Positions 40,523 to 48,483 of a stretch of DNA of 64,000 nucleotides are shown piece by piece. The translations under genes and the position numbers were made by a program. Location of the stretch: contig NZ_BAAAWN010000001.1 of the NCBI RefSeq assembly GCF_039535095.1, positions 3,844,001 through 3,908,000 on the forward strand, in the 5' to 3' direction. This DNA is from Arthrobacter ramosus. GTDB taxonomy: Bacteria; Actinomycetota; Actinomycetes; Actinomycetales; Micrococcaceae. The notes beneath the pieces are model-generated. The model was not told the origin of the DNA. It worked only from the letters and a program-made list of their open reading frames with translations, and ran no database searches. The stretch's first letter is position 1; the number at the start of each line of letters is the position of its first letter.

Positions 40523-41929
40523 ATGAAAAACGAAACATCCTCCGTGGCAGCCATCCCGGGAAGCGCTAGTGCCGGATCCAAAGGCGGATCCGGCGAGCTT
40601 CCCGACGCAACAGCCACCCCGGGCGGCCCGTCAAAGCCAGCCAACAACCACACGGTCAGCAAGGACACCCGCCGCCGCGTCATCACTGCGAGCTTCATCG
40701 GCAACTTCGTCGAATGGTTCGACTACGCCGTCTACGGCTACCTCGCCGGGATTATCTCGACCGTCTTCTTCCCCGCATCGGACCGGCAGACCGCCCTGCT
40801 CGCGACGTTCGGCGTCTTTGCCGTCTCCTTCTTTGTCCGTCCACTGGGCGGATTCATCTGGGGCCACATCGGTGACCGGCTCGGACGGAAACAGGCACTC
40901 TCCCTGTCGATCGTGCTCATGTCCGTGGCAACGTTCTGCATCGCCCTGATCCCCGGCTACAACACCATCGGCGTCATGGCACCGGTCCTCCTGCTGCTCG
41001 TCCGCGTTGTCCAGGGCTTCTCGGCAGCGGGCGAATACGCAGGTGCCTCAGCCTTCCTGGTGGAATACGCGCCGACCAATCGGCGCGGACTCTATGCCGC
41101 TGTCGTACCTGCCAGTACGGCGGCGGGCCTGCTGCTCGGTTCCCTGCTGGCGGCGCTGCTCAGCTCGGTGCTGAGCGCCGAGCAGCTCGGCGAATGGGGC
41201 TGGCGCCTGCCCTTCCTCCTGGCCGCCCCGATGGGCCTGATCGGCCGCTACATCCGCACGAAGCTCGAGGACACCCCGGCATTCCGCGAAATGGCCGCGA
41301 AAGACACCGCGGTCAAGGCTCCAGCCTTCGCGATGTTCAAGACGTACCGCAAGCAGTTGATCATTGCGACGGGCGCAGTGCTGCTCAACGCCGTCGGCTT
41401 CTACGTGATCCTCAGCTACATGCCGACGTACCTCTCCGAGGAGCTTCATTTCGGCGCAGCCGAATCGTTCCTGGCCACGACCATTGCCCTCCTCAGCTAC
41501 ATCGGATTCATTTTCCTGACAGGGATCGCATCGGACAGCTTCGGCCGCAAGCGCATGCTCATCACGGCTTCCGTACTGTTCGTGGTGCTGACCGTTCCGG
41601 CGTTCATGCTGCTCGACACCGGCAACTTCCTGGTCATTGTCCTGGTCCAGATCCTGCTGGGCGGCATGCTCACGCTCAACGACGGCACCCTGCCCAGCTT
41701 CCTTGCCGAGCTTTTCCCCACGAGGGTCCGCTACAGCGGCTTCGCCGTCAGCTTCAATCTCTCCAACGCCCTGTTCGGCGGCACCGCCCCATTCATGGCA
41801 ACCCTCCTCATCGGCCTGACCCACAACCAGCTGGCTCCCGGCTGGTACCTCGTGGCGGCCGCCGTCATTTCCCTCATCGCGGTCCTTTTCGCTGTGGAGA
41901 CTTCCAAGAAGCCCCTGCAGCAGGACTGA
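40523..41929 (+). CDS. MFS transporter, MHS (ProP-like) family, probable creatine importer
   Basis: ATG 40523 gives 468 residues; in-frame starts back to 40445 would fall inside the promoter. Twelve membrane helices can be followed. The MHS signature is clear: SFIGNFVEWFDYAVYGYLAG, GHIGDRLGRKQAL and VQGFSAAGEYAGASAFLVEY. MHS carriers are proton symporters for organic acids, betaines and related osmolytes. The creatinase gene starts 32 bp downstream, so creatine (or creatinine) is the most likely cargo. This is inferred from the operon. Confidence 0.85.
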   Translation: MKNETSSVAAIPGSASAGSKGGSGELPDATATPGGPSKPANNHTVSKDTRRRVITASFIGNFVEWFDYAVYGYLAGIISTVFFPASDRQTALLATFGVFAVSFFVRPLGGFIWGHIGDRLGRKQALSLSIVLMSVATFCIALIPGYNTIGVMAPVLLLLVRVVQGFSAAGEYAGASAFLVEYAPTNRRGLYAAVVPASTAAGLLLGSLLAALLSSVLSAEQLGEWGWRLPFLLAAPMGLIGRYIRTKLEDTPAFREMAAKDTAVKAPAFAMFKTYRKQLIIATGAVLLNAVGFYVILSYMPTYLSEELHFGAAESFLATTIALLSYIGFIFLTGIASDSFGRKRMLITASVLFVVLTVPAFMLLDTGNFLVIVLVQILLGGMLTLNDGTLPSFLAELFPTRVRYSGFAVSFNLSNALFGGTAPFMATLLIGLTHNQLAPGWYLVAAAVISLIAVLFAVETSKKPLQQD

Positions 41930-41961
41930 AAACAACCCACCCATTGAAAGGAACACCACCC

Positions 41962-43218
41962 ATGACCATCACCGAAAATGAAGCCCTAAGCGACGTCACC
42001 AAGCTTGAGCGCCTCAAGGTCCTCAACAACGGAGAGAAGGTCTCCCTGACCTTCTCCGACGCAGAGTTTGAGCGACGCCTTGCCGGACTTCGCGGGATCA
42101 TGGCCGAGAAGGAACTGGACGCCGTCGTCCTGACCAGCTACCACTCCATCAAGTACTACTCCGACTTCCTGTTCACCTACTTCGGCCGCTCCTACGCCAT
42201 GGTGGTCACGGCCGACGACACCGTCACCGTGACCGCCAACATCGACGCCGGAATGCCGTGGCGCCGCAGCTACGGGGACAACCTGGTCTACACGGACTGG
42301 CGCCGGGACAACTACATCTTCGGCATCCAGGAAGTGCTGCGCACCCGCGGGATCAACGTCCGGCGTCTGGGCGTCGAGGACGATTCCCTTCCGCTGGACA
42401 ACCGCAACAAGATCCAGTCTGCCTTCTCCGGCGCGACGCTTGCGGACGTCGCCCAGGCCGCGATGCGCCAGCGCATGGTCAAGTCTGCCGAGGAGATCGA
42501 GGTCATTAAACACGGCGCCCGGATCGGCGACCTTGGCGGAGAGGCGATCCGCAATGCGATCACGGCGGGAATCACCGAGTACGAGGTCGCCCTGATCGGC
42601 ACCGAGGCCATGGTCCACGAGATCGCCCGGACGTTCCCCGACTCCGAGATCCGCGATACCTGGGTGTGGTTCCAGTCCGGCATCAACACGGACGGCGCCC
42701 ACAACTGGGCCACCACCCGCAAGATCCAGGAACACGACATCCTGTCGCTGAACTGTTTCCCCATGACATCGGGCTACTACACGGCACTGGAGCGGACCTT
42801 GTTCTACGGCGAACCCGATGCCCGCTCCCTGGAGCTGTGGAACATCAACGTAGAGGTGCACAAGCGCGGACTGGAACTCATCAAGCCCGGAGCCGTCTGC
42901 AAGGACATCGCCGCGGAGCTCAACGAGATCTACGTTTCGCATGGACTGCTCGCCAACCGCACCTTCGGCTACGGACACTCCTTCGGCGTCCTCTCGCACT
43001 ACTACGGCCGCGAAGCCGGACTAGAGCTGCGCGAAGACATCGACACGGTCCTGGAGCCAGGCATGGTGGTCTCCATGGAACCGATGATCACGGTCCTCGA
43101 CGGCCAGCCGGGTGCCGGCGGGTACCGGGAGCACGACATCCTGGTGGTCGGTGAAGACGGTGCCGAGAACATCACCAAGTTCCCGTTCGGCTCGGAATAC
43201 AACATCATCGGCGCCTGA
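41962..43218 (+). CDS. Creatinase (creatine amidinohydrolase)
   Basis: The 418-residue pita-bread-fold protein hydrolyses creatine to sarcosine and urea. Catalytic residues of Pseudomonas creatinase align with a constant offset of 15: His247 in NTDGAHN, Glu277 in TALERTLF and Glu373 in VSMEPM. Metal ligands of the related Xaa-Pro peptidases are not in place. Stretches such as TYFGRSYAMVV and REDIDTVLEPGMVVSMEPM are near identical to creatinase as remembered. It feeds sarcosine to the soxBDAG oxidase 20 kb away. No urease genes lie in this window. Confidence 0.92.
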   Translation: MTITENEALSDVTKLERLKVLNNGEKVSLTFSDAEFERRLAGLRGIMAEKELDAVVLTSYHSIKYYSDFLFTYFGRSYAMVVTADDTVTVTANIDAGMPWRRSYGDNLVYTDWRRDNYIFGIQEVLRTRGINVRRLGVEDDSLPLDNRNKIQSAFSGATLADVAQAAMRQRMVKSAEEIEVIKHGARIGDLGGEAIRNAITAGITEYEVALIGTEAMVHEIARTFPDSEIRDTWVWFQSGINTDGAHNWATTRKIQEHDILSLNCFPMTSGYYTALERTLFYGEPDARSLELWNINVEVHKRGLELIKPGAVCKDIAAELNEIYVSHGLLANRTFGYGHSFGVLSHYYGREAGLELREDIDTVLEPGMVVSMEPMITVLDGQPGAGGYREHDILVVGEDGAENITKFPFGSEYNIIGA

Positions 43219-43232
43219 CACCCACCTCCAAT

Positions 43233-43311
43233 GGACATGCCCAGCCTTGCGCCCGAGCAGTGGACATATGACTCATATGCTCATTGCTCTAGGCGAAGGC
43301 TGGGCATGTCC
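43233..43311. repeat. 79-bp extragenic palindrome, copy 2
   Basis: The outer arms GGACATGCCCAGCCTT and AAGGCTGGGCATGTCC are a perfect 16-bp inverted repeat. The inner arms around CAGTGGACATATG and CATATGCTCATTG pair with G-T wobbles and one mismatch. The element lies in the 121-bp gap between creatinase and the IclR gene. Confidence 0.7.
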
Positions 43312-43339
43312 CAATAAAAAGAGCCATATAGTGACCATC

Positions 43340-44167
43340 ATGACCCCAGCAGAACTGCGTGCAGAACCGCGTGCAACCACGAGTGACACCCCGGCCAACG
43401 GCGATTCGAAAGGCGCTTCGGTACTCGAGAACGCCATCGCCGTGCTCCGCAGCTTCACCGCCGAGGAACCCTTGCTGGGAGTCACCGAGATCGCCGGCAG
43501 GATCGGCTTGCACAAGAGCACGGTGTCCCGGATCCTCGCAACCTTCGAACAAGAACACTTGGTGGAGCGCGATGCCGAGTCCCGCCGCTTCCGGCTTGGC
43601 CTGGGGATGATCGCCCTCGCCGGCCCGCTCCTCGCCGAACTGGAAGAGCGCCGGGTGGCCTATCCCGTGCTGCGGGAGCTGAGCGAACGGACGGGCGAGA
43701 CGAGCGCGCTCATGGTGTGGAACGGGAACGAATCCATGTGCGTTGAGCAAATCGCGAGCCGTCACCAGGTCAAGCATCTTGCCCCGTTGGGTGCCCGCTA
43801 CAACGAGGCGCTGAGCTCCTCGGTGCAGGTCTTCCTTGCAGCCGAAGACGCCGACCGCGTGCGCATGCTCCTGCGCAGCGGCTCCATCACATTGCCCGGT
43901 CTCGACGAGGAAGCCCTCGAGGCCTACTTGCTTCGGCTTCAGGAGTCTGTGGAGCGGGGCTGGGCCTTCAATTTCGGCGAAACATCCATCGAAGAAGTCG
44001 GCGTTGCCTCCCCCGTCTTTGACCATCGCGGAGACATCGTGGCCTCCGTCCTGATCCCCGCGCCGAAGTTCCGCGTCTCGCAGGACACGCTTGCCAGCCT
44101 CGGCGAGGCATGCCAAGACGCAGCCCGCAAAATCACCACGCGCCTGGGCGGTCGCGCCCCCCACTGA
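43340..44167 (+). CDS. IclR-family regulator, likely of creatine/betaine catabolism
   Basis: The product has 275 residues from ATG 43340; GTG 43331 is an alternative, and neither has a clear ribosome binding site. The winged helix spans residues about 25-85 (VLENAIAVLRSFTAEEPLLG, then GRIGLHKSTVSRILATFEQE). The effector domain includes HLAPLGARYNEALSSSVQVF. The gene lies just downstream of creatinase on the same strand. IclR proteins often repress or activate neighbouring catabolic genes, and the GCAAC/GTTGC palindromes at 40330 and 40477 are plausible targets. Confidence 0.85.
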   Translation: MTPAELRAEPRATTSDTPANGDSKGASVLENAIAVLRSFTAEEPLLGVTEIAGRIGLHKSTVSRILATFEQEHLVERDAESRRFRLGLGMIALAGPLLAELEERRVAYPVLRELSERTGETSALMVWNGNESMCVEQIASRHQVKHLAPLGARYNEALSSSVQVFLAAEDADRVRMLLRSGSITLPGLDEEALEAYLLRLQESVERGWAFNFGETSIEEVGVASPVFDHRGDIVASVLIPAPKFRVSQDTLASLGEACQDAARKITTRLGGRAPH

Positions 44168-44189
44168 CCCGACACCACCCTTCACCACA

Positions 44190-44475
44190 CGGGGACATGC
44201 CCAGTTCTGGACCCCAGAAATGGACATGCCCACTCGTCATCCACGGGACATGCCCAGCCCCAAACCCGAGCGGCGGACATAACGCTCTCACTCCGAGGGA
44301 CATGTCCGGCCTTGGACTCGAGGGATGGACATATGCGCAATATGTCCATTGCTCCGAGCCAAGGCTGGGCATGTCCTATGTGCCCGGGCGGGGTGTGCCC
44401 GGGCGGGGCGGGCGGGGTGTGCCCGGGCTGGGCATGTCCTATGTGCCGGGGCGGGGCGGGCGGGGCCGGGGGCCA
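44190..44475. repeat. Repeat-dense convergent gap: 79-bp palindrome copy 3, arm fragments and G-rich tandem repeats
   Basis: This convergent gap has no gene. GGACATGCCCA arm fragments occur at 44193, 44222 and 44250. A full 79-bp palindrome lies at 44298-44376, with inner stem ATGGACATAT/ATATGTCCAT. It is followed by two G-rich tandem units, each beginning CTGGGCATGTCCTATGTGCC (44365 and 44429), with runs GGGCGGGG, GGGGCGGGCGGGG and GGGGCCGGGGG that could form G-quadruplexes on the plus strand. Confidence 0.7.
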
Positions 44476-44504
44476 AGCTCACGGCGCCCGAACGCAGTCA
44501 GCAG

Positions 44505-45638
44505 TTAGCCCGCGACGACGGCGAGCGCCTCCTCGACGCTGTCCACCAGGAAGATCCGGGCCTCCATCACTTTCCCCGCCGCGAGGCTCTGCAGCATAGG
44601 CCACGCGGGATACTTGTGCTCCCAATGGTCGCGTCCGACGAGCACCATGGGCGTGACGGTTTCCGGGGCGCCGTAGAAGTTCTCGCACGCATCCTGGAAG
44701 ATTTCCTGCACGGTGCCGGCGGAGCCCGGGAGGAACACGATGCCGCCGTTGCATAGCTCGAGCAGGATCGCTTCGCGCATGGAATTGGCGAAGTACTTGG
44801 CGATGTGGGTGGCGAAGAGGTTGGGCGGCTCGTGCCCGTAAAACCAGGTGGGGATGCCCAGCGACGTCGTTCCGCTCGGATAATGCCCGACTACGACGGC
44901 CGCCGCCCGCGCCCAGGCCGTCACCGAGGGACGGAAACCCGGCACCGCCGCGAGCGATTGCAGCGCGACGGCGAAGTCGGCGTCGGACAGGCCGCTCAAG
45001 TAGGCACCCAAATTGGCGGCTTCCATGGCACCCGGTCCCCCGCCGGTGGCCACCGTGAAGCCGGACACGGCCAAGAGCCGACCCAGGCGCGCCGCGTCGT
45101 CGAAGTCCGTCGTTCCGCGTTGCGCGGCGTGCCCGCCCATGACGCCCACGATCTTGTTCCCCGCGAAATCCCCGTTGCCCATGAGTTCGTCCAGGGCGTC
45201 TCCGATGGCGTGGTCGTGCAGCGCGGCGGCGAGGGTGGCGTCCAGACTGGTCCGCTGCCCCGGCATGATGCTCCATTGGTAGACCAGGGCGTCGAGCGTG
45301 GCTTCGTACTCGGTGGAGTCAATGTCCTCGTACAGTTCGGCGGCGCTGTAGAGGCTGCCCCGGTACGGGTTGAACGGCACGCCGCGCAGCTTCGGAAAGA
45401 TCAGTGCGCCGCGGCTGCGCAGCGAGTCCTCCACGCCGTCGTCGAAGGTACAGCCGAGGAAGATGGCGCCTTGGGGATCCAGCCTCTGCAGGTCCGCGCG
45501 TCGGCCTCGCAAGTCCAGCGACTGGGCGTGCCATCCGTGCATCGTTGCGGCACCGGAGCTCAGAAGCCTGTCGAAATGGGCCACGCTCTCAATGTCGAGC
45601 GTGCGGGGACTGGGAGTCAGGGCGCGGGACGGATTCAT
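44505..45638 (-). CDS. LOG/Rossmann-fold nucleotide-binding protein with long N-terminal extension
   Basis: The protein has 377 residues; simple LOG proteins have about 180-260. The C-terminal 230 residues hold the family pattern: KIVGVMGGHAAQRG, FTVATGGGPGAMEAANLGAY and FLPGSAGTVQEIFQ, the last replacing the usual PGGxGTxxE. LOG proteins release bases from nucleotide 5'-monophosphates (cytokinin riboside phosphates, or purines and pyrimidines in PpnN). The first 140 residues (GWHAQSLDLRGRRADLQRLD onward) are an extra domain, as in PpnN. The substrate is open. Confidence 0.75.
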   Translation of the reverse strand: MNPSRALTPSPRTLDIESVAHFDRLLSSGAATMHGWHAQSLDLRGRRADLQRLDPQGAIFLGCTFDDGVEDSLRSRGALIFPKLRGVPFNPYRGSLYSAAELYEDIDSTEYEATLDALVYQWSIMPGQRTSLDATLAAALHDHAIGDALDELMGNGDFAGNKIVGVMGGHAAQRGTTDFDDAARLGRLLAVSGFTVATGGGPGAMEAANLGAYLSGLSDADFAVALQSLAAVPGFRPSVTAWARAAAVVVGHYPSGTTSLGIPTWFYGHEPPNLFATHIAKYFANSMREAILLELCNGGIVFLPGSAGTVQEIFQDACENFYGAPETVTPMVLVGRDHWEHKYPAWPMLQSLAAGKVMEARIFLVDSVEEALAVVAG

Positions 45639-45701
45639 GGCATCAGCGTAAGCCCGCGATTCCCGTTGCGCAGGAGTCGACCGGCCGGTGCATCATGGAG
45701 C

Positions 45702-46481
45702 ATGCAGACTTCCGAACAGCAAAGCAGCTTAAGGCCCCGGATCGGCATTCCTGTCCGCCTCAGCAGCTCCGAAAGCACGGATCCCCGCGTCGGAGAGGCG
45801 AACGAACTCTTCGACTTCATCGTCGAACTAGTGCGCGACGCCGGTGCGGAGCCTGTACTGCTGGACGCCTCCTTCACCGACGAAGCCGGTCCGCTGGCCG
45901 ACGAGCTCCGTTCCCTCAACGGGGTCCTGCTGCCCGGCGGCGGGGACCTGGATCCGCGACTCTACGGTGAAGAAGCGACCGACGCCTGCTACGACGTCAA
46001 CCCTGACCAGGATCGCCTGGACTTGGCGGTCGCCCGCGGATCGCTCGACGCCGGTTTGCCCACCCTCGGCATCTGCCGCGGCCATCAGCTCCTCAACGTG
46101 GTCTACGGCGGGACGCTCATCCAGGACATGCACCCATCGTTGGTGGAGCACAACGGCCTGACACCGGCGGAAGGCGAGCTCAGCGCCTGGGCGTGGCACG
46201 ACGTCGAACTTTCACCGGGTTCCAAGGTGGCCGGGCTCTATGGCTCTCGGGCCTCAGTGCGGATTGCTTCGGGACATCACCAGGCCGTGGCCCGGGTAGG
46301 CGATGGCTTGGTGGTGACGGCGGTCGCGGAGGACGGGACCGTGGAGGCCCTCGAGGATCCGCAGCGCTGGGTGGCATCCGTGCAATGGCATCCCGAGGCC
46401 TCGCAGCTGCCTGAGGAGGAGCGGCTCGCTCCGTTCAAGGCTTTCGTGGAGGTCTGCAGGACGCTGCGTCCCGTGGGGTGA
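45702..46481 (+). CDS. Gamma-glutamyl-gamma-aminobutyrate hydrolase family protein (class I glutamine amidotransferase fold)
   Basis: The product has 259 residues from ATG 45702, with GGAG only 3 nt upstream. The nucleophile Cys lies in GICRGHQLLNVV, the His-Glu pair in VQWHPEAS, and the oxyanion strand in GVLLPGGGDLDPRLYGE. This is the peptidase C26/PuuD family, which cleaves gamma-glutamyl amides such as gamma-Glu-GABA in polyamine catabolism. No other puu gene is close, so the substrate is uncertain. It is divergent from the LOG gene. Confidence 0.85.
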   Translation: MQTSEQQSSLRPRIGIPVRLSSSESTDPRVGEANELFDFIVELVRDAGAEPVLLDASFTDEAGPLADELRSLNGVLLPGGGDLDPRLYGEEATDACYDVNPDQDRLDLAVARGSLDAGLPTLGICRGHQLLNVVYGGTLIQDMHPSLVEHNGLTPAEGELSAWAWHDVELSPGSKVAGLYGSRASVRIASGHHQAVARVGDGLVVTAVAEDGTVEALEDPQRWVASVQWHPEASQLPEEERLAPFKAFVEVCRTLRPVG

Positions 46482-46608
46482 TCGAGCGGCCCTCCTCCAC
46501 CTGCCGGAATCAATTTCCCGCACCGGTGAACCTGACCGCTCCGGAATTCGTCTCATCAATGTGGCAAGCACATTGCGGCCACCGGACACGAGAAGCGGGG
46601 AACCAATC

Positions 46609-47004
46609 ATGAGGAACAACCCCAAAGCCATGATGGTTATCGTTGCGGCGGCCGCCCTGATCGCCTTGAGCGGTTGCGGGTCGTCCGGAACCGGCGGCTA
46701 TGGCGCATCATCGAGCCCACCTTCCGCCGCGTCCTCCGGCGCTCCGTCCTCCCAATCGCTCACCATCACCATCAAGGACTTCGGCTATCAAGGACCTGTC
46801 TCGGTCAGCCCGGGCGCCAAAATCACGGTAAAGAACGAGGACACCCAGGCCCACACGGTCACCGCAGACGATGGAAAGGCCTTCGACGCCGCCGTCGACG
46901 GAGGGGGCGGAACAGCCCAGTTCACGGCGCCCACCACACCGGGCAGCTACCCCTACCACTGCACTTACCACCCCAATATGCACGGAACCCTGGTCGTGAA
47001 ATGA
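46609..47004 (+). CDS. Cupredoxin (plastocyanin-like) lipoprotein
   Basis: The 131-residue protein has a lipobox LSGC with Cys23, then a Ser/Gly-rich linker. The blue-copper domain has ligands His82 (AHTVT), Cys118, His121 and Met124 (HCTYHPNMHG). It is a small type I copper electron carrier or copper-binding protein on the outer face of the membrane. The next gene, a membrane protein, begins 25 bp later through a triplicated start segment. The redox partner is unknown. Confidence 0.88.
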   Translation: MRNNPKAMMVIVAAAALIALSGCGSSGTGGYGASSSPPSAASSGAPSSQSLTITIKDFGYQGPVSVSPGAKITVKNEDTQAHTVTADDGKAFDAAVDGGGGTAQFTAPTTPGSYPYHCTYHPNMHGTLVVK

Positions 47005-47040
47005 GCACTCGGGAAATGAGCACAGTGAAATGAGCACTCG
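46996..47040 (+). repeat. Triplicated GAAATGAGCAC at the cupredoxin-membrane protein junction
   Basis: GAAATGAGCAC occurs three times (about 46998, 47013 and 47027). The first copy holds the cupredoxin stop (TGA 47002-47004) and an ATG at 47001. That ATG opens a 10-codon frame MSTREMSTVK, whose stop overlaps the third ATG at 47030, the start of the next gene. The arrangement would couple translation of the two genes. Confidence 0.55.
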
Positions 47041-47479
47041 TGAAGCGGCCCGGCGCAAGCCGATGAGCCGCAGGCCCAAGGACATCCTTTTGCGACTGCT
47101 TGTGGCGGCAGCCCTGGTCGTCGACGCAGTGGTGCACTTCGATCTTGCCTCCGGCTACCAATTGGGTGCCCCTGGCGGAATCGGGGAAGGCAACCTGTTC
47201 CGGATTGAGGCCGTCGCTGCAGTTCTCGTCGGCCTGTATGTCCTGGTCCGCGGCAGTCGGCCGGCCTACGCGGCTGCGGTGGTCATCGCTGGAAGCGCCT
47301 TCATTGCGGTCCTCCTCTATCGTTACGTCGACATACCTGCCCTGGGCCCAATCCCCGCCATGTACGAGCCCGTATGGTTTTTCGAGAAGTCCCTCAGCGC
47401 CGTCGCCGAGGGACTGGGCGCGGTCCTGGCGGGCGTCGGTTACCTCAGGCAACGCGGGAGCGCCCGCCGCCGCCGCTGA
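47030..47479 (+). CDS. Conserved-type membrane protein next to cupredoxin, unknown function
   Basis: The 149-residue protein has four hydrophobic segments (LLRLLVAAALVVDAVVHFDL, IEAVAAVLVGLYVLV, AYAAAVVIAGSAFIAVLLY, AVAEGLGAVLAGVGYL) and basic ends (SRRPKDI, RQRGSARRRR). A His and Asp in the first helix (DAVVHFD) could bind a metal or haem, but this is speculative. Its translation is probably coupled to the cupredoxin gene, so the two may act together in copper handling or electron transfer. I do not recognise a named family. Confidence 0.65.
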   Translation: MSTREAARRKPMSRRPKDILLRLLVAAALVVDAVVHFDLASGYQLGAPGGIGEGNLFRIEAVAAVLVGLYVLVRGSRPAYAAAVVIAGSAFIAVLLYRYVDIPALGPIPAMYEPVWFFEKSLSAVAEGLGAVLAGVGYLRQRGSARRRR

Positions 47480-47611
47480 AGGCGGCCGACGCCGAAAGCC
47501 AGGGTCGCCGCGGCCGGGGCCATCCACGCATAGTTCTGATGTCTGGACATGTCCCAACAAGGGTCCAAACAAGGGGCCTGAAACGGCACAATAGACGCGC
47601 ATTCGTCACCC

Positions 47612-47707
47612 TTGACCCGCACAATGCTCCTGCTATCATCAGTAAAGCAGTATGTCCTATCAAGCGAACATGAGCGGACATGCTTGCAACTTCCGGGACA
47701 GTCCCGG
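47612..47707 (+). promoter_or_regulatory. Promoter and candidate operators of the GntR-iolB unit
   Basis: TTGACC (47612-47617), a 16-bp spacer and TATCAT (47634-47639) form a good promoter. Downstream lie ATGTCC (47652-47657), its reverse complement GGACAT (47676-47681) and a perfect palindrome CCGGGAC-a-GTCCCGG (47693-47707). A further GGACATGTCC lies upstream at 47545-47554. Autoregulation by the GntR protein is the simplest reading. The remaining bases of 47480-47725 show nothing else. Confidence 0.55.
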
Positions 47708-47725
47708 AATGCGAGGGAGCATGCA

Positions 47726-48466
47726 ATGGCGAATCAACTTGGCCTCACTATCGACCGTTCTTCCCCTGTGCCTTTGTACCATCAGGTGGTCCAGGGCATC
47801 GAGGCCGCCATCCACAGCGGAGTGCTGGAACCCGGCAGCCGTTTGGACAACGAAATCGACCTCGCCGCCCAGCTCAACCTGTCCCGGCCCACCATGCGCA
47901 AAGCCATGGACGAACTCGTCCGCTCGGGCCTGCTGGTCCGGAAACGCGGCGTCGGCACCCAGGTAGTGTCGAGCCAGGTCCGCCGGCCCCTGGAGCTCTC
48001 CAGCCTCTATGACGACCTGACTAATAATGGCAAAAAGCCCACAACGCAGGTCCTCAGCTTCTCGCACATGGAAGCCGACGCAGCCACGCTGACCGCCCTC
48101 CAGCTTCCGGCCGGTTCAAAGGTCTATCACTTCACCCGCCTGCGCAAAGTGGGCGGTAAGCCGCTGGCGCTCATGGAGAACTGGGTCCGCGATGACATCA
48201 CGACCATGGACGAGTCCATGCTCCAGGCGGAGGGCCTCTACGCCATCCTCCGCCGCGGCGGAGTCAACTTCCGCCTCGCCTCGCAGCGGATCGGCGCCAT
48301 GATCGCCAACGACTACCAGGCACCGCTCTTGGAGGCAGAAGTCGGCTCGGCTTTGGTCACCATGGAGCGCACCGCCGTCGACGACACCGGACGCATGGTC
48401 GAGACCGGCCACCACGTGTACCGGGCCGATTCCTACAGCTTTGAAATGACACTCGTACAGCGCTAA
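47726..48466 (+). CDS. GntR-family (HutC/UTRA) regulator upstream of iolB
   Basis: The product has 246 residues from ATG 47726, with GGAG upstream. The winged helix spans residues about 12-75 (VPLYHQVVQGIEAAIHSGVL, then LNLSRPTMRKAMDELVRSGL). The UTRA ligand domain follows (VYHFTRLRKVGGKPLALMEN, ending VYRADSYSFEMTLVQR). UTRA domains bind sugars, sugar phosphates or histidine-type ligands. iolB follows after 17 bp in the same direction, so inositol catabolic intermediates are likely effectors. Confidence 0.87.
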   Translation: MANQLGLTIDRSSPVPLYHQVVQGIEAAIHSGVLEPGSRLDNEIDLAAQLNLSRPTMRKAMDELVRSGLLVRKRGVGTQVVSSQVRRPLELSSLYDDLTNNGKKPTTQVLSFSHMEADAATLTALQLPAGSKVYHFTRLRKVGGKPLALMENWVRDDITTMDESMLQAEGLYAILRRGGVNFRLASQRIGAMIANDYQAPLLEAEVGSALVTMERTAVDDTGRMVETGHHVYRADSYSFEMTLVQR

Positions 48467-48483
48467 CGCAAGGATATAACTTC

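Noticed and set aside
41962..43218. Xaa-Pro aminopeptidase (M24 peptidase)
   Set aside because: Fold is shared, but the metal-ligand set is absent and the creatinase residues His247, Glu277 and Glu373 align with constant offset to known creatinase.
44190..44475. CRISPR-like array
   Set aside because: The repeats vary in length and spacing, are palindrome fragments, have no uniform spacers, and no cas gene is present.
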